Shown here piece after piece: positions 45,265 through 53,707 of a DNA stretch of 64,000 nucleotides (position 1 is the first letter of the stretch; the number at the start of each line of letters is the position of its first letter). The stretch spans positions 186,001 to 250,000 of the forward strand of contig CAVRYH010000012.1 of assembly GCA_963725395.1 (NCBI GenBank), read 5' to 3'. The stretch is from Bog-756 sp963725395 (GTDB lineage Bacteria > Actinomycetota > Acidimicrobiia > Acidimicrobiales > RAAP-2). The notes below the pieces were generated by a model, which was not told where the DNA came from, made no database searches, and saw only the letters and a list, made by a program, of their open reading frames with translations. The position numbers were made by a program, and so were the translations under genes.

Positions 45265-46935
45265 CTACGAGTTCAACCACATCTGACTCGGGAAAAAGAC
45301 CCCCTCATCGAAGCCGTAGCCCGGTGTGCCGTCGGGAAGTGTGAGACCGGCGAAGTTCTGGACACGCTCGTCGCCGACCGCGGCGAAGGGAACCTGGCCC
45401 AGCCAAAGGTTCGGCAGGTCGGTAGCAAGGCGTTGGTCGAGTTCCTTGTAAGCGAACTCACGAACCGTCTGATTGTCGGTGGTGCGCCCTGCCTGGAGCG
45501 CGGCCTCGACCTGCGGGTCCGAATTGCGGGAGAAGTTGAGAGCGAGCGCTCCGTCACCACCAGTGGTAGTCGTTGAGAACCAGTTGTAGTTCAAGTCCGG
45601 ATCTACAGCGCCGTACTGGTTGTCAACGGCCGCTTGGAAGTTGCCCGTGACGAAATTGGAGATCAGTTCGGCCGGCTCGAGGACGGCCAGCTTGACCCCG
45701 AAACCGACCTGGCCCCACATTTGTTGGACCACCTCAGCCAACGACTCGAATCGGGGGTCGGTTACCGTACTGAGCGTGAGCGACGGAGTGCCGTGTTGAG
45801 CCCTGTACTCGTCGACAAGCGCCTTGGCTGCTGGCGGATCATATGTTGGGTAGCCGGTATCGGTGTAATACGGAGAGTCGGGAAGGAACAGTCCGTTGAT
45901 TGGCTCGGTCAAGTCTCCGCTGAACACGCTCAGGACGGCCTTCACGTCGATCGCTCTCGCCAATGCTTGACGAATTCGCAGGTCATCGGTGGGAGCTACG
46001 GCGGTATTGAGCACAATGGAGGCGACGGTGGGCTCGCCGATGACACCACTGAGACTGTCGACCATCTGGTACCCAGACTTACCGGTGAACTCGTTGATAG
46101 AGCTCGGGTCGGTGGTGATCATGAGATCAATGCCACCGGACTGGAGCGAGGCGGCGCGCTGACTGGAGTCGGGGATGGGCACGAACGTGACCTGGTCGAG
46201 ATGGGGCAAGCCGGTTCGCCAGTAGCTCGAATTGCGGGTGGCCACAAAATGGCTATTGGGCAGCCACGACGAGAGGACAAACGGTCCGGTCCCGACCGGT
46301 TCAGGCGTCTCGCCCGCAGCAGCCCGGTCGAGCGTGGCCTGACCCACTACGTAACCTCCCTGGGTCGTAAAGGTGAACGGGAAGTGCGGCCGTGGTTGGT
46401 CCAGCGAATAGGTGAGCGTGAGGGGACCGGTCACCTCGACGGCTATTCCCTTGGCAGCTTGTCCGGTCAAGGGTGATGCCGCCAACGCGTCGAAGTTGTT
46501 ACGGACAACCGTAGAGGTCAGGTCTGACCCGTCGCTAAATGTGACTCCTGGCCGCAGGGTCATTGTCCACACCGTGTAGTTCTCATTGGGTGTTAACGAA
46601 TCGGCCAGATATGGCTGTACCATCCCGTTCTTCGCCACCCACATCAATGGATCAAAAATCGTATTGGCGTACAGGATCCCGTTGGTGTCCCACCGCGCGG
46701 TCGCTGGATTCAGCCCGTTAACCTCTGCGATGGTACCGATAGTGACGGAGCCCCCCTTTTTGGGAATCCCCCGGCTGACGCTCGGCCCTGCTCCGCGCAA
46801 CGACGTCGACGATGAAGCCGAACTCGACGAGCATCCGGCCAGCGCGCCCGTCGCGGACCCGATCACGGCTAGTGCGCCAGCCCTACTGCTCTGGGCCAGA
46901 AACGATCGCCGACTCATACCGAAGTTCGGATTCAA
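45265..46935 (-). CDS. Orphan peptide/nickel-type ABC transporter substrate-binding lipoprotein
   Basis: About 556 aa. A TTG start at 46935 is chosen because AAAGGAAA lies 7 nt upstream; ATG 46965 or ATG 46917 are alternatives. Tat motif SRRSFLAQSSRAGALA and lipobox LAGC show export and lipid anchoring. The mature protein is an SBP family 5 (OppA/DppA-like) domain: NGLNPATARWDTNGILYANT, VWTMTLRPGVTFSDGSDLTS, and PEPVGTGPFVLSSW (GTGPF). No permease or ATPase genes are nearby, so it must use a distant transporter or act as a sensor. GC looks lower than in the upstream 43 kb. Confidence 0.88.
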   Translation of the reverse strand: MNPNFGMSRRSFLAQSSRAGALAVIGSATGALAGCSSSSASSSTSLRGAGPSVSRGIPKKGGSVTIGTIAEVNGLNPATARWDTNGILYANTIFDPLMWVAKNGMVQPYLADSLTPNENYTVWTMTLRPGVTFSDGSDLTSTVVRNNFDALAASPLTGQAAKGIAVEVTGPLTLTYSLDQPRPHFPFTFTTQGGYVVGQATLDRAAAGETPEPVGTGPFVLSSWLPNSHFVATRNSSYWRTGLPHLDQVTFVPIPDSSQRAASLQSGGIDLMITTDPSSINEFTGKSGYQMVDSLSGVIGEPTVASIVLNTAVAPTDDLRIRQALARAIDVKAVLSVFSGDLTEPINGLFLPDSPYYTDTGYPTYDPPAAKALVDEYRAQHGTPSLTLSTVTDPRFESLAEVVQQMWGQVGFGVKLAVLEPAELISNFVTGNFQAAVDNQYGAVDPDLNYNWFSTTTTGGDGALALNFSRNSDPQVEAALQAGRTTDNQTVREFAYKELDQRLATDLPNLWLGQVPFAAVGDERVQNFAGLTLPDGTPGYGFDEGVFFPSQMWLNS

Positions 46936-47076
46936 CGACTTTTCCTTTCGTTGCGGCGGCTGCATTTCGGTTCGACGTGGATCTCGTAGCAATGGAGGTC
47001 TCCCGGGAATGTGCCGTCGCCAATCGGCACGTCACAATGACCCGTACCGGCATTGAATTGGGTCGGCGTCACTGAT

Positions 47077-47314
47077 TCAGTGGCGACGGCCGAGGTTCAC
47101 ACTCACGAACGGCTCAAGCGGATAGTCCGGCGTGAGCGGGCTCTTCGTGTAGAACACGATCATCGGTGAGGATCCGTTGTCGGGGTGAGCATCGAAGTGC
47201 CACCATCCGTAGGAGCCTGGCGCCGTGTCTGTTTCGCACACATTCCGTCCTCCCAGGTTGCGATGGATTCGGCTCGAGCCCGAGCCGCTGATATGCCTGC
47301 GGGGTACTGGCCAT
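47077..47314 (-). pseudogene. Truncated, frameshifted copy of the CrtC/AttH-like protein
   Basis: In one frame, STPQAYQRLGLEPNPSQP resembles the N-terminus of the full protein at 50711 (TSDADYKRLGLSKDSVAP). In the neighbouring frame, GWWHFDAHPDNGSSPMIVFY then PLEPFVSVNLGRRH resembles EWWYFDAHLDDGAALVVMFM then PLDPLVRINLDLPGG. It stops at 47077, so only the first quarter (about 75 residues) remains, with one frame change near 47250. It lies in the opposite orientation to the complete gene 3.4 kb away. Confidence 0.7.
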
Positions 47315-47462
47315 TCGATACAGCGGGTGTGGCCGCCCTCTGGCTGGTTCATGTTCAGCTCCAGTCGTCAATTCGGTCGATGCCGAGCCTGTGACCTTGC
47401 AGCGGCCATCGGGCTGTCGTGAGATCGATCGCGGCCTCGGTTCGCGCCGGTCCCGGGTCGAG

Positions 47463-48944
47463 TCAGGTGCGCCACACCGGCCGGCTCGACCCCCGGGGGA
47501 CGAGGATTGGGTCGGGCCACGCTGGTTGTGTATGCGAAAAGCGGACGGGCGGAGCCAACATGTGGACATCACCTAGGGGGCTGGGTGCGTCATAGGCGGC
47601 AGGTTCACGAAGACTGTGGTCGTCGTCGCAGCCGGCGAGCGCAGGGTCAACGAGTCCCAATGACCCGCACCACATCGCCGTTCTCGTCAAGTTGACGGTG
47701 ACGTGCCACGAGCCGCCTTCGGTGGCTCGCCTGACCAAGGCGGCCACGGCTCCAATCGCTCCCATGTATCCCGTGATGTAATCGTTGATGAGGAAGGTGA
47801 CGGGAAACCGGGGCTCGGCTGCTGACCCTTCGATCGTCAGAAGCCCGGAGGTCGCCGATCCGTTCATATCGAATCCCCCGCGTCCAGCCCACGGGCCACT
47901 CGATCCGTAGCAGTTCACCGAGACATACACGATTCCGGGGTGCTGTTCTGCCAGGTGTCTGGGTTCGAGGCCGCGACGCGCGAGGGATCCAAGTCGGTAG
48001 TTGTCAACCACGATGTCGGTATCAGTCAAGAGTGCCTCAGCCCGCTCCTTGCCGGCGGGCTTGTCGAGGTCGATATACGCACTCCGGGAGCCGACGTTGG
48101 CCTCGGCATAGATAAACTCGTGCTCATAGTCGTTGGGGCGGGTGACGCCTAGGACTTCAGCTCCCTGCTCGGACAAGGTCCGCCCTACTGTCGGGCCGGC
48201 GACCGCGTGGGTGAACGACAGCACCCGGATTCCGTCGAACGGTCGCTCGGCCGCTCCGAACTCCCGAATCGGAGCGTCGCCGATACGTTCCAGGCCTACT
48301 ACCGGCTGGGTGGACAGCAGCGATCCCTGCTCGTGGGCTAGCCACTCGTCCGGCGTGCGCACGATGGAGATCGGCAAGCGAGCCGCGCTGGCCATCTCCT
48401 CCAATTCGAGGGCGTCCCAGGTAGCGATCACCTCAGCCACCCTGGCACTGTCAGGTGGCACGTCCAAGAAGCGGCACCACTCGGCAGCCATGTGGGGATA
48501 GACGCCCGTGGCCATCACCCAACGGCCGTCAGCCGTGCGGTAGGGCGAGAACTGGAACGGATTGTCGAAAATGAGGGGATGCGGGGCCGACTCCCCATTC
48601 AGTGTCGGGTGCCAGAAGGCCCCCGGATTGATTGAGTGCACCGCTCGGCGCAGGTCGAGATGGAGGTCCTGTGCGGGTCCGCCTCGATGGCGGTGGAAGG
48701 CCACTGCCGCCACGGCCCCGGCCATGAGCGGGACACCGATGCACGCCCCCAACCGGTGTACTGCCGGCACGATCGGATCCTGCCCGTCGAAAAGGACGGA
48801 GCCTCCGACTTCCGCCTGAGAAAGGCCGACGTCCGACAGGAGATCGTTGAGATCTTCCAGGGGGTCAAAGATTCCAGACAGAGATTCCTGCGTAACGGTC
48901 GAGAGGTCGGACCCTTGGCGGCCCGCTGTGGCCTTGGGGTTCAC
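47463..48944 (-). CDS. CaiB/BaiF family CoA-transferase (permuted two-part form)
   Basis: 493 aa. Residues about 100-160 (DNPFQFSPYRTADGRWVMAT) correspond to the middle/late part of ordinary CaiB proteins. The usual N-terminal Rossmann segment appears only at about 237 (FDGIRVLSFTHAVAGPTVGR, LSEQGAEVLGVTRP), followed by YIDLDKPAGKERAEALLTDT. This late placement is known for a longer CoA-transferase subgroup. Moves CoA between acyl donors and acceptors, typical in carnitine, bile acid, oxalate or aromatic degradation. The ATG overlaps the stop of the upstream tetR by 4 bp (ATGA). Confidence 0.87.
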   Translation of the reverse strand: MNPKATAGRQGSDLSTVTQESLSGIFDPLEDLNDLLSDVGLSQAEVGGSVLFDGQDPIVPAVHRLGACIGVPLMAGAVAAVAFHRHRGGPAQDLHLDLRRAVHSINPGAFWHPTLNGESAPHPLIFDNPFQFSPYRTADGRWVMATGVYPHMAAEWCRFLDVPPDSARVAEVIATWDALELEEMASAARLPISIVRTPDEWLAHEQGSLLSTQPVVGLERIGDAPIREFGAAERPFDGIRVLSFTHAVAGPTVGRTLSEQGAEVLGVTRPNDYEHEFIYAEANVGSRSAYIDLDKPAGKERAEALLTDTDIVVDNYRLGSLARRGLEPRHLAEQHPGIVYVSVNCYGSSGPWAGRGGFDMNGSATSGLLTIEGSAAEPRFPVTFLINDYITGYMGAIGAVAALVRRATEGGSWHVTVNLTRTAMWCGSLGLVDPALAGCDDDHSLREPAAYDAPSPLGDVHMLAPPVRFSHTQPAWPDPILVPRGSSRPVWRT

Positions 48945-49594
48945 TGGGGAGAATCTTCTCTACGAGAGATGGCGACCGATTCGGACCGTACGGAGAAGTG
49001 TCGCAGCAACGCCATCACGGCGCGGGGTCCGAGGTCTGCGTGGACTGTCGCGCCGGCGGCAGAGTCGGTCAGCACTTGGATGTCGCTGCCCTCTGTGACC
49101 GCGACGATCATGTTGACCAGTTCATTTACCGGAAGGGTCGGAATCCGTTCCGCTCGCTCAAGCGCTTCGGCTACGAGGACGGCCAGTTCGGATCTGACGC
49201 GCAGCTCATGTTCGACAAGGAGCGCCGCTACATCCGGTTGACGGATGGCATGCAACGAGAACTCCGTGGAGACGAGCGTCCACTGTCGGTCGATCTCGGG
49301 GTGCGGGAACGAGTACTGTCGCCATTGGGGCTCCTCGGTCGCGAGCACATCGTCATCCGGCATGGCGCGACGAATCCACTCTGCTCGCCGCTCCCAGCTG
49401 CGGCTGAGGAGCGCCAGGAACAGGGCCTCCTTGTTGCCAAAGTTCGAGTAAAAGGCACCCTTTGTCAACTCCGCTCGGGCGCAAATGTCGGGTATGGACG
49501 TCGCCCCGAAGCCCTTCTCGGCGAACAGCTCCATCGCTGAATCGAGCAGTTTCGTGACTGTTATGGGTCTGCGTTTCGTGATCCCCCGGGGCAT
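48941..49594 (-). CDS. TetR family regulator of the CoA-transferase operon
   Basis: 217 aa. TetR N-domain at 10-60 with SIPDICARAELTKGAFYSNF as the HTH. Translationally coupled to the CoA-transferase. A palindrome 33-48 bp upstream of its start is its likely operator, giving autoregulation of the two-gene unit. Ligand possibly an acyl-CoA or its precursor (inference from the neighbour). Confidence 0.9.
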   Translation of the reverse strand: MPRGITKRRPITVTKLLDSAMELFAEKGFGATSIPDICARAELTKGAFYSNFGNKEALFLALLSRSWERRAEWIRRAMPDDDVLATEEPQWRQYSFPHPEIDRQWTLVSTEFSLHAIRQPDVAALLVEHELRVRSELAVLVAEALERAERIPTLPVNELVNMIVAVTEGSDIQVLTDSAAGATVHADLGPRAVMALLRHFSVRSESVAISRREDSPQ

Positions 49595-49609
49595 ACAGCC
49601 ACTTTATAG

Positions 49610-49642
49610 AATACCGTCAGGAATGCAATACCGGACGGTATT
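49610..49642. promoter_or_regulatory. Operator(s) upstream of tetR-CoA-transferase
   Basis: AATACCG-GA-CGGTATT is a perfect 16-bp palindrome (49627-49642). A degenerate copy starts AATACCGTC at 49610, centre 17 bp away. On the minus strand TATAAA (complement near 49603-49608) lies only about 9 nt before the ATG, hinting at a nearly leaderless mRNA. Confidence 0.6.
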
Positions 49643-49969
49643 ATTTCGAGGATCCGGAATCTCCGTCAGCTGCTGGGACGGGTTCCGGGTCGGTCCGTGG
49701 TGTCCCATCCAGGCCGCCCCCCGGAAGACTTCTTCACCGTCGGGCCTCCGGTCACGCTGGCTTCGCCCCTGGTTCTGTGCCGGTGGCCATGCGTCCGGTG
49801 CAACCCTGCCGTTCTGAAGTGGGGACTGGCGCGAGATGTTCGCAGATAGGGTTCGAGGTTTCCCGCATCGCAATTGTCGGTCGGACTCCGTTCAGAGCGG
49901 GACGCTCTTGCCGCAGGAAAGAGGAAATCCCCAGTGCGCCGTCCACAGCCCGCGAAATGCTCGGAAATG
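49643..49969. other. Intergenic region, nothing recognised
   Basis: 327 bp between the tetR promoter region and the stop of the next tetR gene. Short open frames on both strands have no ribosome-binding site or family resemblance. No RNA gene or strong hairpin is evident. Confidence 0.4.
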
Positions 49970-50608
49970 CTATTTCACGGCGGTCTGCGCACTGTATTCC
50001 GCTCCCGACCAATGCATCAGTGCTTTCAAAGCGGCAACATGCGCCTCGACGTCAGCCCCTCCCGCGAGTGCTTGTTGGGCCACGAACCCAAGCGTGATGG
50101 AAGTCAGCAGCTCTGCAACTGCTTGAGGATCCGCCCCCGGATCAAAGGTCCCGCCAGCCTGCCATCGCTTCGCGGCGTCAGCGAATAGTTTTCGCAAGCC
50201 GGCATAGGAAGTTCGTGTGGCCGTTCTAAGTTCCGGATTGCTCTGGGAGTGACTCCAGCCATGTAGGGCGACGAGCAACCGGTCGATGTCATCCTTCTTG
50301 TACCGGCCAAAGCCGACAACAGCTCGGAGCACCTGTCCAACCAACTCGGGGAGTGGCGGTGGCTCAGTGGTAGCGAGTACCGGAGCAAGATCGTCCGCCA
50401 TTGCCGCTGTCCCCTCGGCCACGACTGCATTGATGATCTGATCCTTGCCCTTGAAATAGCCGTAGACGGCACCCGTCGAAAGTCCGGAGCGGGCGATGAT
50501 CATCTCCATCGATACGGCTTCGAGACCATGTTCTTGTAGGCAGGCACGGGCTGCATCGAGAACCTGCTCTTGACGGGCGCGACGTCGTTCAGTAGTCAGC
50601 CTGGGCAT
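49970..50608 (-). CDS. TetR family regulator, divergent to the CrtC-like gene
   Basis: 212 aa. HTH domain at 10-58 (VSMEMIIARSGLSTGAVYGY, FKGKDQIINAV), ligand-binding domain after. The C-terminal domain keeps the TetR_C_6-like pattern (ALHGWSHSQSNPELRTATRT). It is head-to-head with the CrtC-like gene, with 102 bp containing direct-repeat motifs and a strong promoter between them. Probably represses that gene and itself. Confidence 0.9.
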   Translation of the reverse strand: MPRLTTERRRARQEQVLDAARACLQEHGLEAVSMEMIIARSGLSTGAVYGYFKGKDQIINAVVAEGTAAMADDLAPVLATTEPPPLPELVGQVLRAVVGFGRYKKDDIDRLLVALHGWSHSQSNPELRTATRTSYAGLRKLFADAAKRWQAGGTFDPGADPQAVAELLTSITLGFVAQQALAGGADVEAHVAALKALMHWSGAEYSAQTAVK

Positions 50609-50624
50609 GACGAGAAGCTAGCAC

Positions 50625-50689
50625 AAAACGAACGAATATTCCATCTTGACACCGTCAGGTTGCTCTCATATCCTAAAAACGAACATTCC
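50625..50689. promoter_or_regulatory. Promoter and repeated operator motif between tetR and the CrtC-like gene
   Basis: Promoter for the rightward gene: TTGACA (50646-50651), 17-bp spacer, TATCCT (50669-50674). The motif AAAACGAAC-GAAT-ATTCC (50625-50642) recurs without the four central bases as AAAACGAACATTCC (50676-50689), once upstream of -35 and once over +1. The layout is typical of a repressor controlling both directions. AGGAGG follows at about 50698. Confidence 0.65.
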
Positions 50690-50710
50690 TTCCCTTTAGG
50701 AGGCAGGACC

Positions 50711-51796
50711 ATGACTACCACCACGACACATCTGGCGGGTCGGGCGACGAGCGATGCCGATTACAAGCGCCTGGGCCTTTCCAAGGACTCCGTCGCCCCG
50801 TGGGAGGATGGCGCCCGCACCGACGGCGGGCGTGGCACCTTCGAGTGGTGGTACTTCGACGCCCACCTCGACGACGGCGCGGCGCTCGTCGTCATGTTCA
50901 TGAACAAGGATGTGACCGAGCCACAGAAGCCCCTTGACCCGCTAGTGCGCATCAACCTCGACTTGCCCGGCGGCCGAAGTCTGCAAAAGACGCAACACTA
51001 TGCACCCGAGGACTATTCGGCTGGGACCGAAAACGCCGACGTGCGCATCGCCGGAAACCACTTCGCAGGTGACCTCCACCGCTACCGCATCACGGCCGCT
51101 ATCGACGAGGTGAGCGTCGACGTGACCCTCACCGGCCAAGTCCCCTCGTGGCGACCGGGAACTGGCTATGTCTATTTCGGCGCCGACCGGTCGCGTGAGT
51201 TCGCTTGGCTGCCGTCTGTTCCGCAGGGCACCGTCGAAGTGCGCTACCTCGTCGATGACAAGGTTCACGAGACCGTCGGCATTGGTTATCACGACCACAA
51301 CTGGGGAAACACCGCCCTCTCCAAGCTCATCCACGACTGGTACTGGGCTCGCGGGCAGGCGGGACCGTACTCCGTGATCACGGCGTACGAGACGGCACAC
51401 AAGAAGTTCGGATACGCACCCATCGTGAGTTTCATGCTCGCCAAAGATGGACGCATTGTTGTGGGTGATGCCACCAAGGTCGCCTTCTCCCGCGAGGGCA
51501 TCTACACCGACAAGCAAACTGGGAAGCCCGTCGCCAACGTGTTGCGCTACAGCTATGAAGACGGGGACGACCGCTACGTTGTGACCTACACGCGGGAGGA
51601 AGACCTCTCCATAAACAGGATGATCGAAGGCGTCCACGGGATCAAGCGGCTCGCAGCGACGCTGGTCGGCTTTGACGCCGCCTACCTTCGCTTCAGCGGC
51701 GAATGCCGAGTGCAGTACTTCCGCGCAGACGCACTTGTCGAGGAGTTTGCGGACAAGGCGATCTGGGAGCTCATGTATTTCGGGCATGCACGGTGA
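50711..51796 (+). CDS. CrtC/AttH-like lipocalin-fold protein (carotenoid 1,2-hydratase superfamily)
   Basis: 361 aa, AGGAGG 8 nt before ATG. Hallmarks: FEWWYFDAHLDDGAALVVMF (about 44), GYHDHNWGN (about 197) and WYWARGQAGPYSVITAYET. These belong to the PF07143-type two-lipocalin fold found in hydroxyneurosporene hydratases, AttH and some Diels-Alderase-like cyclases. No signal peptide, so cytoplasmic. It probably hydrates or binds a hydrophobic substrate; no carotenoid genes are nearby, so the carotenoid role is unlikely. A decayed second copy is at 47077-47314. Controlled by the divergent TetR. Confidence 0.78.
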   Translation: MTTTTTHLAGRATSDADYKRLGLSKDSVAPWEDGARTDGGRGTFEWWYFDAHLDDGAALVVMFMNKDVTEPQKPLDPLVRINLDLPGGRSLQKTQHYAPEDYSAGTENADVRIAGNHFAGDLHRYRITAAIDEVSVDVTLTGQVPSWRPGTGYVYFGADRSREFAWLPSVPQGTVEVRYLVDDKVHETVGIGYHDHNWGNTALSKLIHDWYWARGQAGPYSVITAYETAHKKFGYAPIVSFMLAKDGRIVVGDATKVAFSREGIYTDKQTGKPVANVLRYSYEDGDDRYVVTYTREEDLSINRMIEGVHGIKRLAATLVGFDAAYLRFSGECRVQYFRADALVEEFADKAIWELMYFGHAR

Positions 51797-51893
51797 GCGC
51801 GCACCGTTTGCCATTTGCAATGGGAGCGCGCGTCCCACCAGAAGACATCTTTGAGCACTGATTCCGGCTCCGTCGAAACAGCAAGGCTAGATC

Positions 51894-53270
51894 ATGATTT
51901 CTCCTAATCAGGTAGTGGGCAAAGTGCCCGATGCCGTACCTCGAGTCCACGCGTCAACCCTGCTTCGGGTGCGCAATGTGTGGCTTGCCCCAATCATCTT
52001 GGCGGCAGTCCTGATGTTCTTGATGACGCTCTTTTACATTGGCGCCATCGTCAACCCGGCGGGACACCTGAGCGGGTTACCTGCGACACTGGTAAACGAA
52101 GATAGTGGGGGATCCATACATGGAACCCAGGTCAACTTCGGGGCCAAGGTGGCTTCGGAATTGCTGCACTCGCACGACGTAACGAGCCGGCTCTCACTGA
52201 AGGAGGAATCGTCCGCCCAGGCCAAGACCCAACTAAATAGCAACAATGCCTTTGCCGCCATCGTGATCCCTTCCAACTTCACCGCATCCTTGCTGTCCGC
52301 CTACGGGCTGACATCCACGTCCGCCAGCACGCCGACGGTGGAACTGCAGACCAACCCGCGAGCGGGAGGTACCGGGGTAGAGCTCGCCACCGGCGTCGCC
52401 CAGCCGGCCCTGCATCACGTGTCGCTCGCAATCGGAAGCAACCTCTCGGAGGAGGCCACCAAGTTCGGCAGTACCCCGGAAGGCGGGATTAGTCCCTCTA
52501 ATCCCATCACAGTGACGACCAGCGAGTTCCGCTCGGTCCCACCGAATTCGGCACTCGGGCTGAGCGCTTTCTACATCTCGCTCCTGGCGCTCATGTGTGG
52601 GTTCCTGGGAGCTGTTCTCGTCAACTCCAGTATCGACGCTGCCTTGGGCTACGGCACCAGCGAGATCGGCCCCAGATGGAGGCAGCGGATGCCGGTCGCC
52701 ATCAGTCGGTGGCAAACTCTTCTCACTAAGTGGTCGGTGGCGCTGGTCACCGTCCCCATCTTGACCGCCATCCTTCTCTTGGTCGCCGTCGGGCTCCTGC
52801 ATATGAATGCTCCTTATGTTGGCGAACTCTGGCTCTTCACGTCATTTGCGGGACTTGCGATCGCGGCTGGCACGCTTGCCCTATTCGCCGCCTTCGGTTC
52901 GCTCGGACAACTGCTGGCAATGCTTCTGTTCGTCTACCTTGCCTTGGCTTCCTCGGGTGGCACCATCCCAGTGCAGGCACTGCCATCCTTTTTCCGCTTC
53001 GCCGCCAGCTTCGAGCCGCTCCGGCAAGTGCTCGGTGGAGTGCGGGCAATTCTCTACTTCAATGCCCAGGGAGACGCGGGACTCACACGGGGCCTCGTTC
53101 TCACCGCCATCGGGCTTGTCTTCTGGGTCCTGGTCGGGACTGCAGTAACCAAATGGTACGACCGGAGAGGCATGGATCGCATCAGCCCAGAGGTACTCGA
53201 GATCGTGCAGCGATCCGCTCGGTCCTATATCGCGAATACCGAATCGGGGAGCAGCTTACGATCTCAGTGA
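51894..53270 (+). CDS. YhgE/Pip-like membrane protein (ABC-2/DUF3533 superfamily)
   Basis: 458 aa. One N-terminal membrane helix (about 30-52: WLAPIILAAVLMFLMTLFYI), an extracytoplasmic domain of about 170 residues rich in Ser/Thr (GLPATLVNEDSGGSIHGTQV; AFAAIVIPSNFTASLL is a typical YhgE-type motif), then five to six helices (about 225-430) ending in a basic tail. Such proteins work in lipid, drug or toxin export without a dedicated ATPase. It lies 97 bp after the CrtC-like gene and may share its transcript. Confidence 0.8.
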   Translation: MISPNQVVGKVPDAVPRVHASTLLRVRNVWLAPIILAAVLMFLMTLFYIGAIVNPAGHLSGLPATLVNEDSGGSIHGTQVNFGAKVASELLHSHDVTSRLSLKEESSAQAKTQLNSNNAFAAIVIPSNFTASLLSAYGLTSTSASTPTVELQTNPRAGGTGVELATGVAQPALHHVSLAIGSNLSEEATKFGSTPEGGISPSNPITVTTSEFRSVPPNSALGLSAFYISLLALMCGFLGAVLVNSSIDAALGYGTSEIGPRWRQRMPVAISRWQTLLTKWSVALVTVPILTAILLLVAVGLLHMNAPYVGELWLFTSFAGLAIAAGTLALFAAFGSLGQLLAMLLFVYLALASSGGTIPVQALPSFFRFAASFEPLRQVLGGVRAILYFNAQGDAGLTRGLVLTAIGLVFWVLVGTAVTKWYDRRGMDRISPEVLEIVQRSARSYIANTESGSSLRSQ

Positions 53271-53414
53271 TCGGTGCCAGTCAAACGTGTCTCCCTGGAA
53301 GCGAACGGCCGTAGCCGCCCTGCGCCCACTGCTGCTCCGTCGAACGGTCGGCGCAGAGTCGCCGTGACTGAAAAGGCGCGGGAAGAATCAAGGATCAATC
53401 GCTTGGTCAGGCGA

Positions 53415-53549
53415 GGTCAGAGCCAGTGGCCGAATCGGGCCCAGGGCCGGAATCCGGTTGGCGCTGGATTGGACTTACCCGCGGTCAAGTACTTGTGTAC
53501 ACAGCAATGTGGGGAATCGGGACCAATAGCGTGGGAAATGGCTCTGACC
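53415..53549. repeat. MITE-like segment bounded by 11-bp inverted repeats
   Basis: GGTCAGAGCCA at 53415-53425 and its perfect complement TGGCTCTGACC at 53539-53549 enclose 113 bp without coding capacity. No obvious target duplication. Could be a small non-autonomous element or a long-range hairpin. Confidence 0.4.
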
Positions 53550-53588
53550 CGGGCGCAGTGACCCAGGTCAAGTGAGTTATGTCGGTAG

Positions 53589-53616
53589 CCAACCAGCCAA
53601 CCAACCAACCAACCAA
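53589..53616 (+). repeat. CCAA tetranucleotide repeat
   Basis: CCAACCAGCC followed by about five uninterrupted AACC/CCAA units, ending before GACCACCC. Non-coding, between the YhgE-like gene and a convergent tetR. Confidence 0.85.
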
Positions 53617-53707
53617 GACCACCCGGGCTTGAGCGCCCGGCGGCACTCGAGCGCATCTCGGTTAGCAACTGGCGCGTGGAACCACCCGCGAGTTACCGGG
53701 TCCGGAC

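Larger units (their letters stand above)
53271..53707. other. Gene-free stretch with inverted-repeat element and simple repeat
   Basis: 437 bp with no supported gene. It contains the 135-bp inverted-repeat-bounded segment 53415-53549 and the CCAA repeat at 53589-53616, listed separately. Otherwise nothing recognised. Confidence 0.5.

Noticed and set aside
47391..47576. Short plus-strand open frames around the CrtC-like fragment
   Set aside because: They are antisense to the CoA-transferase C-terminus or the pseudogene and have no ribosome-binding site.
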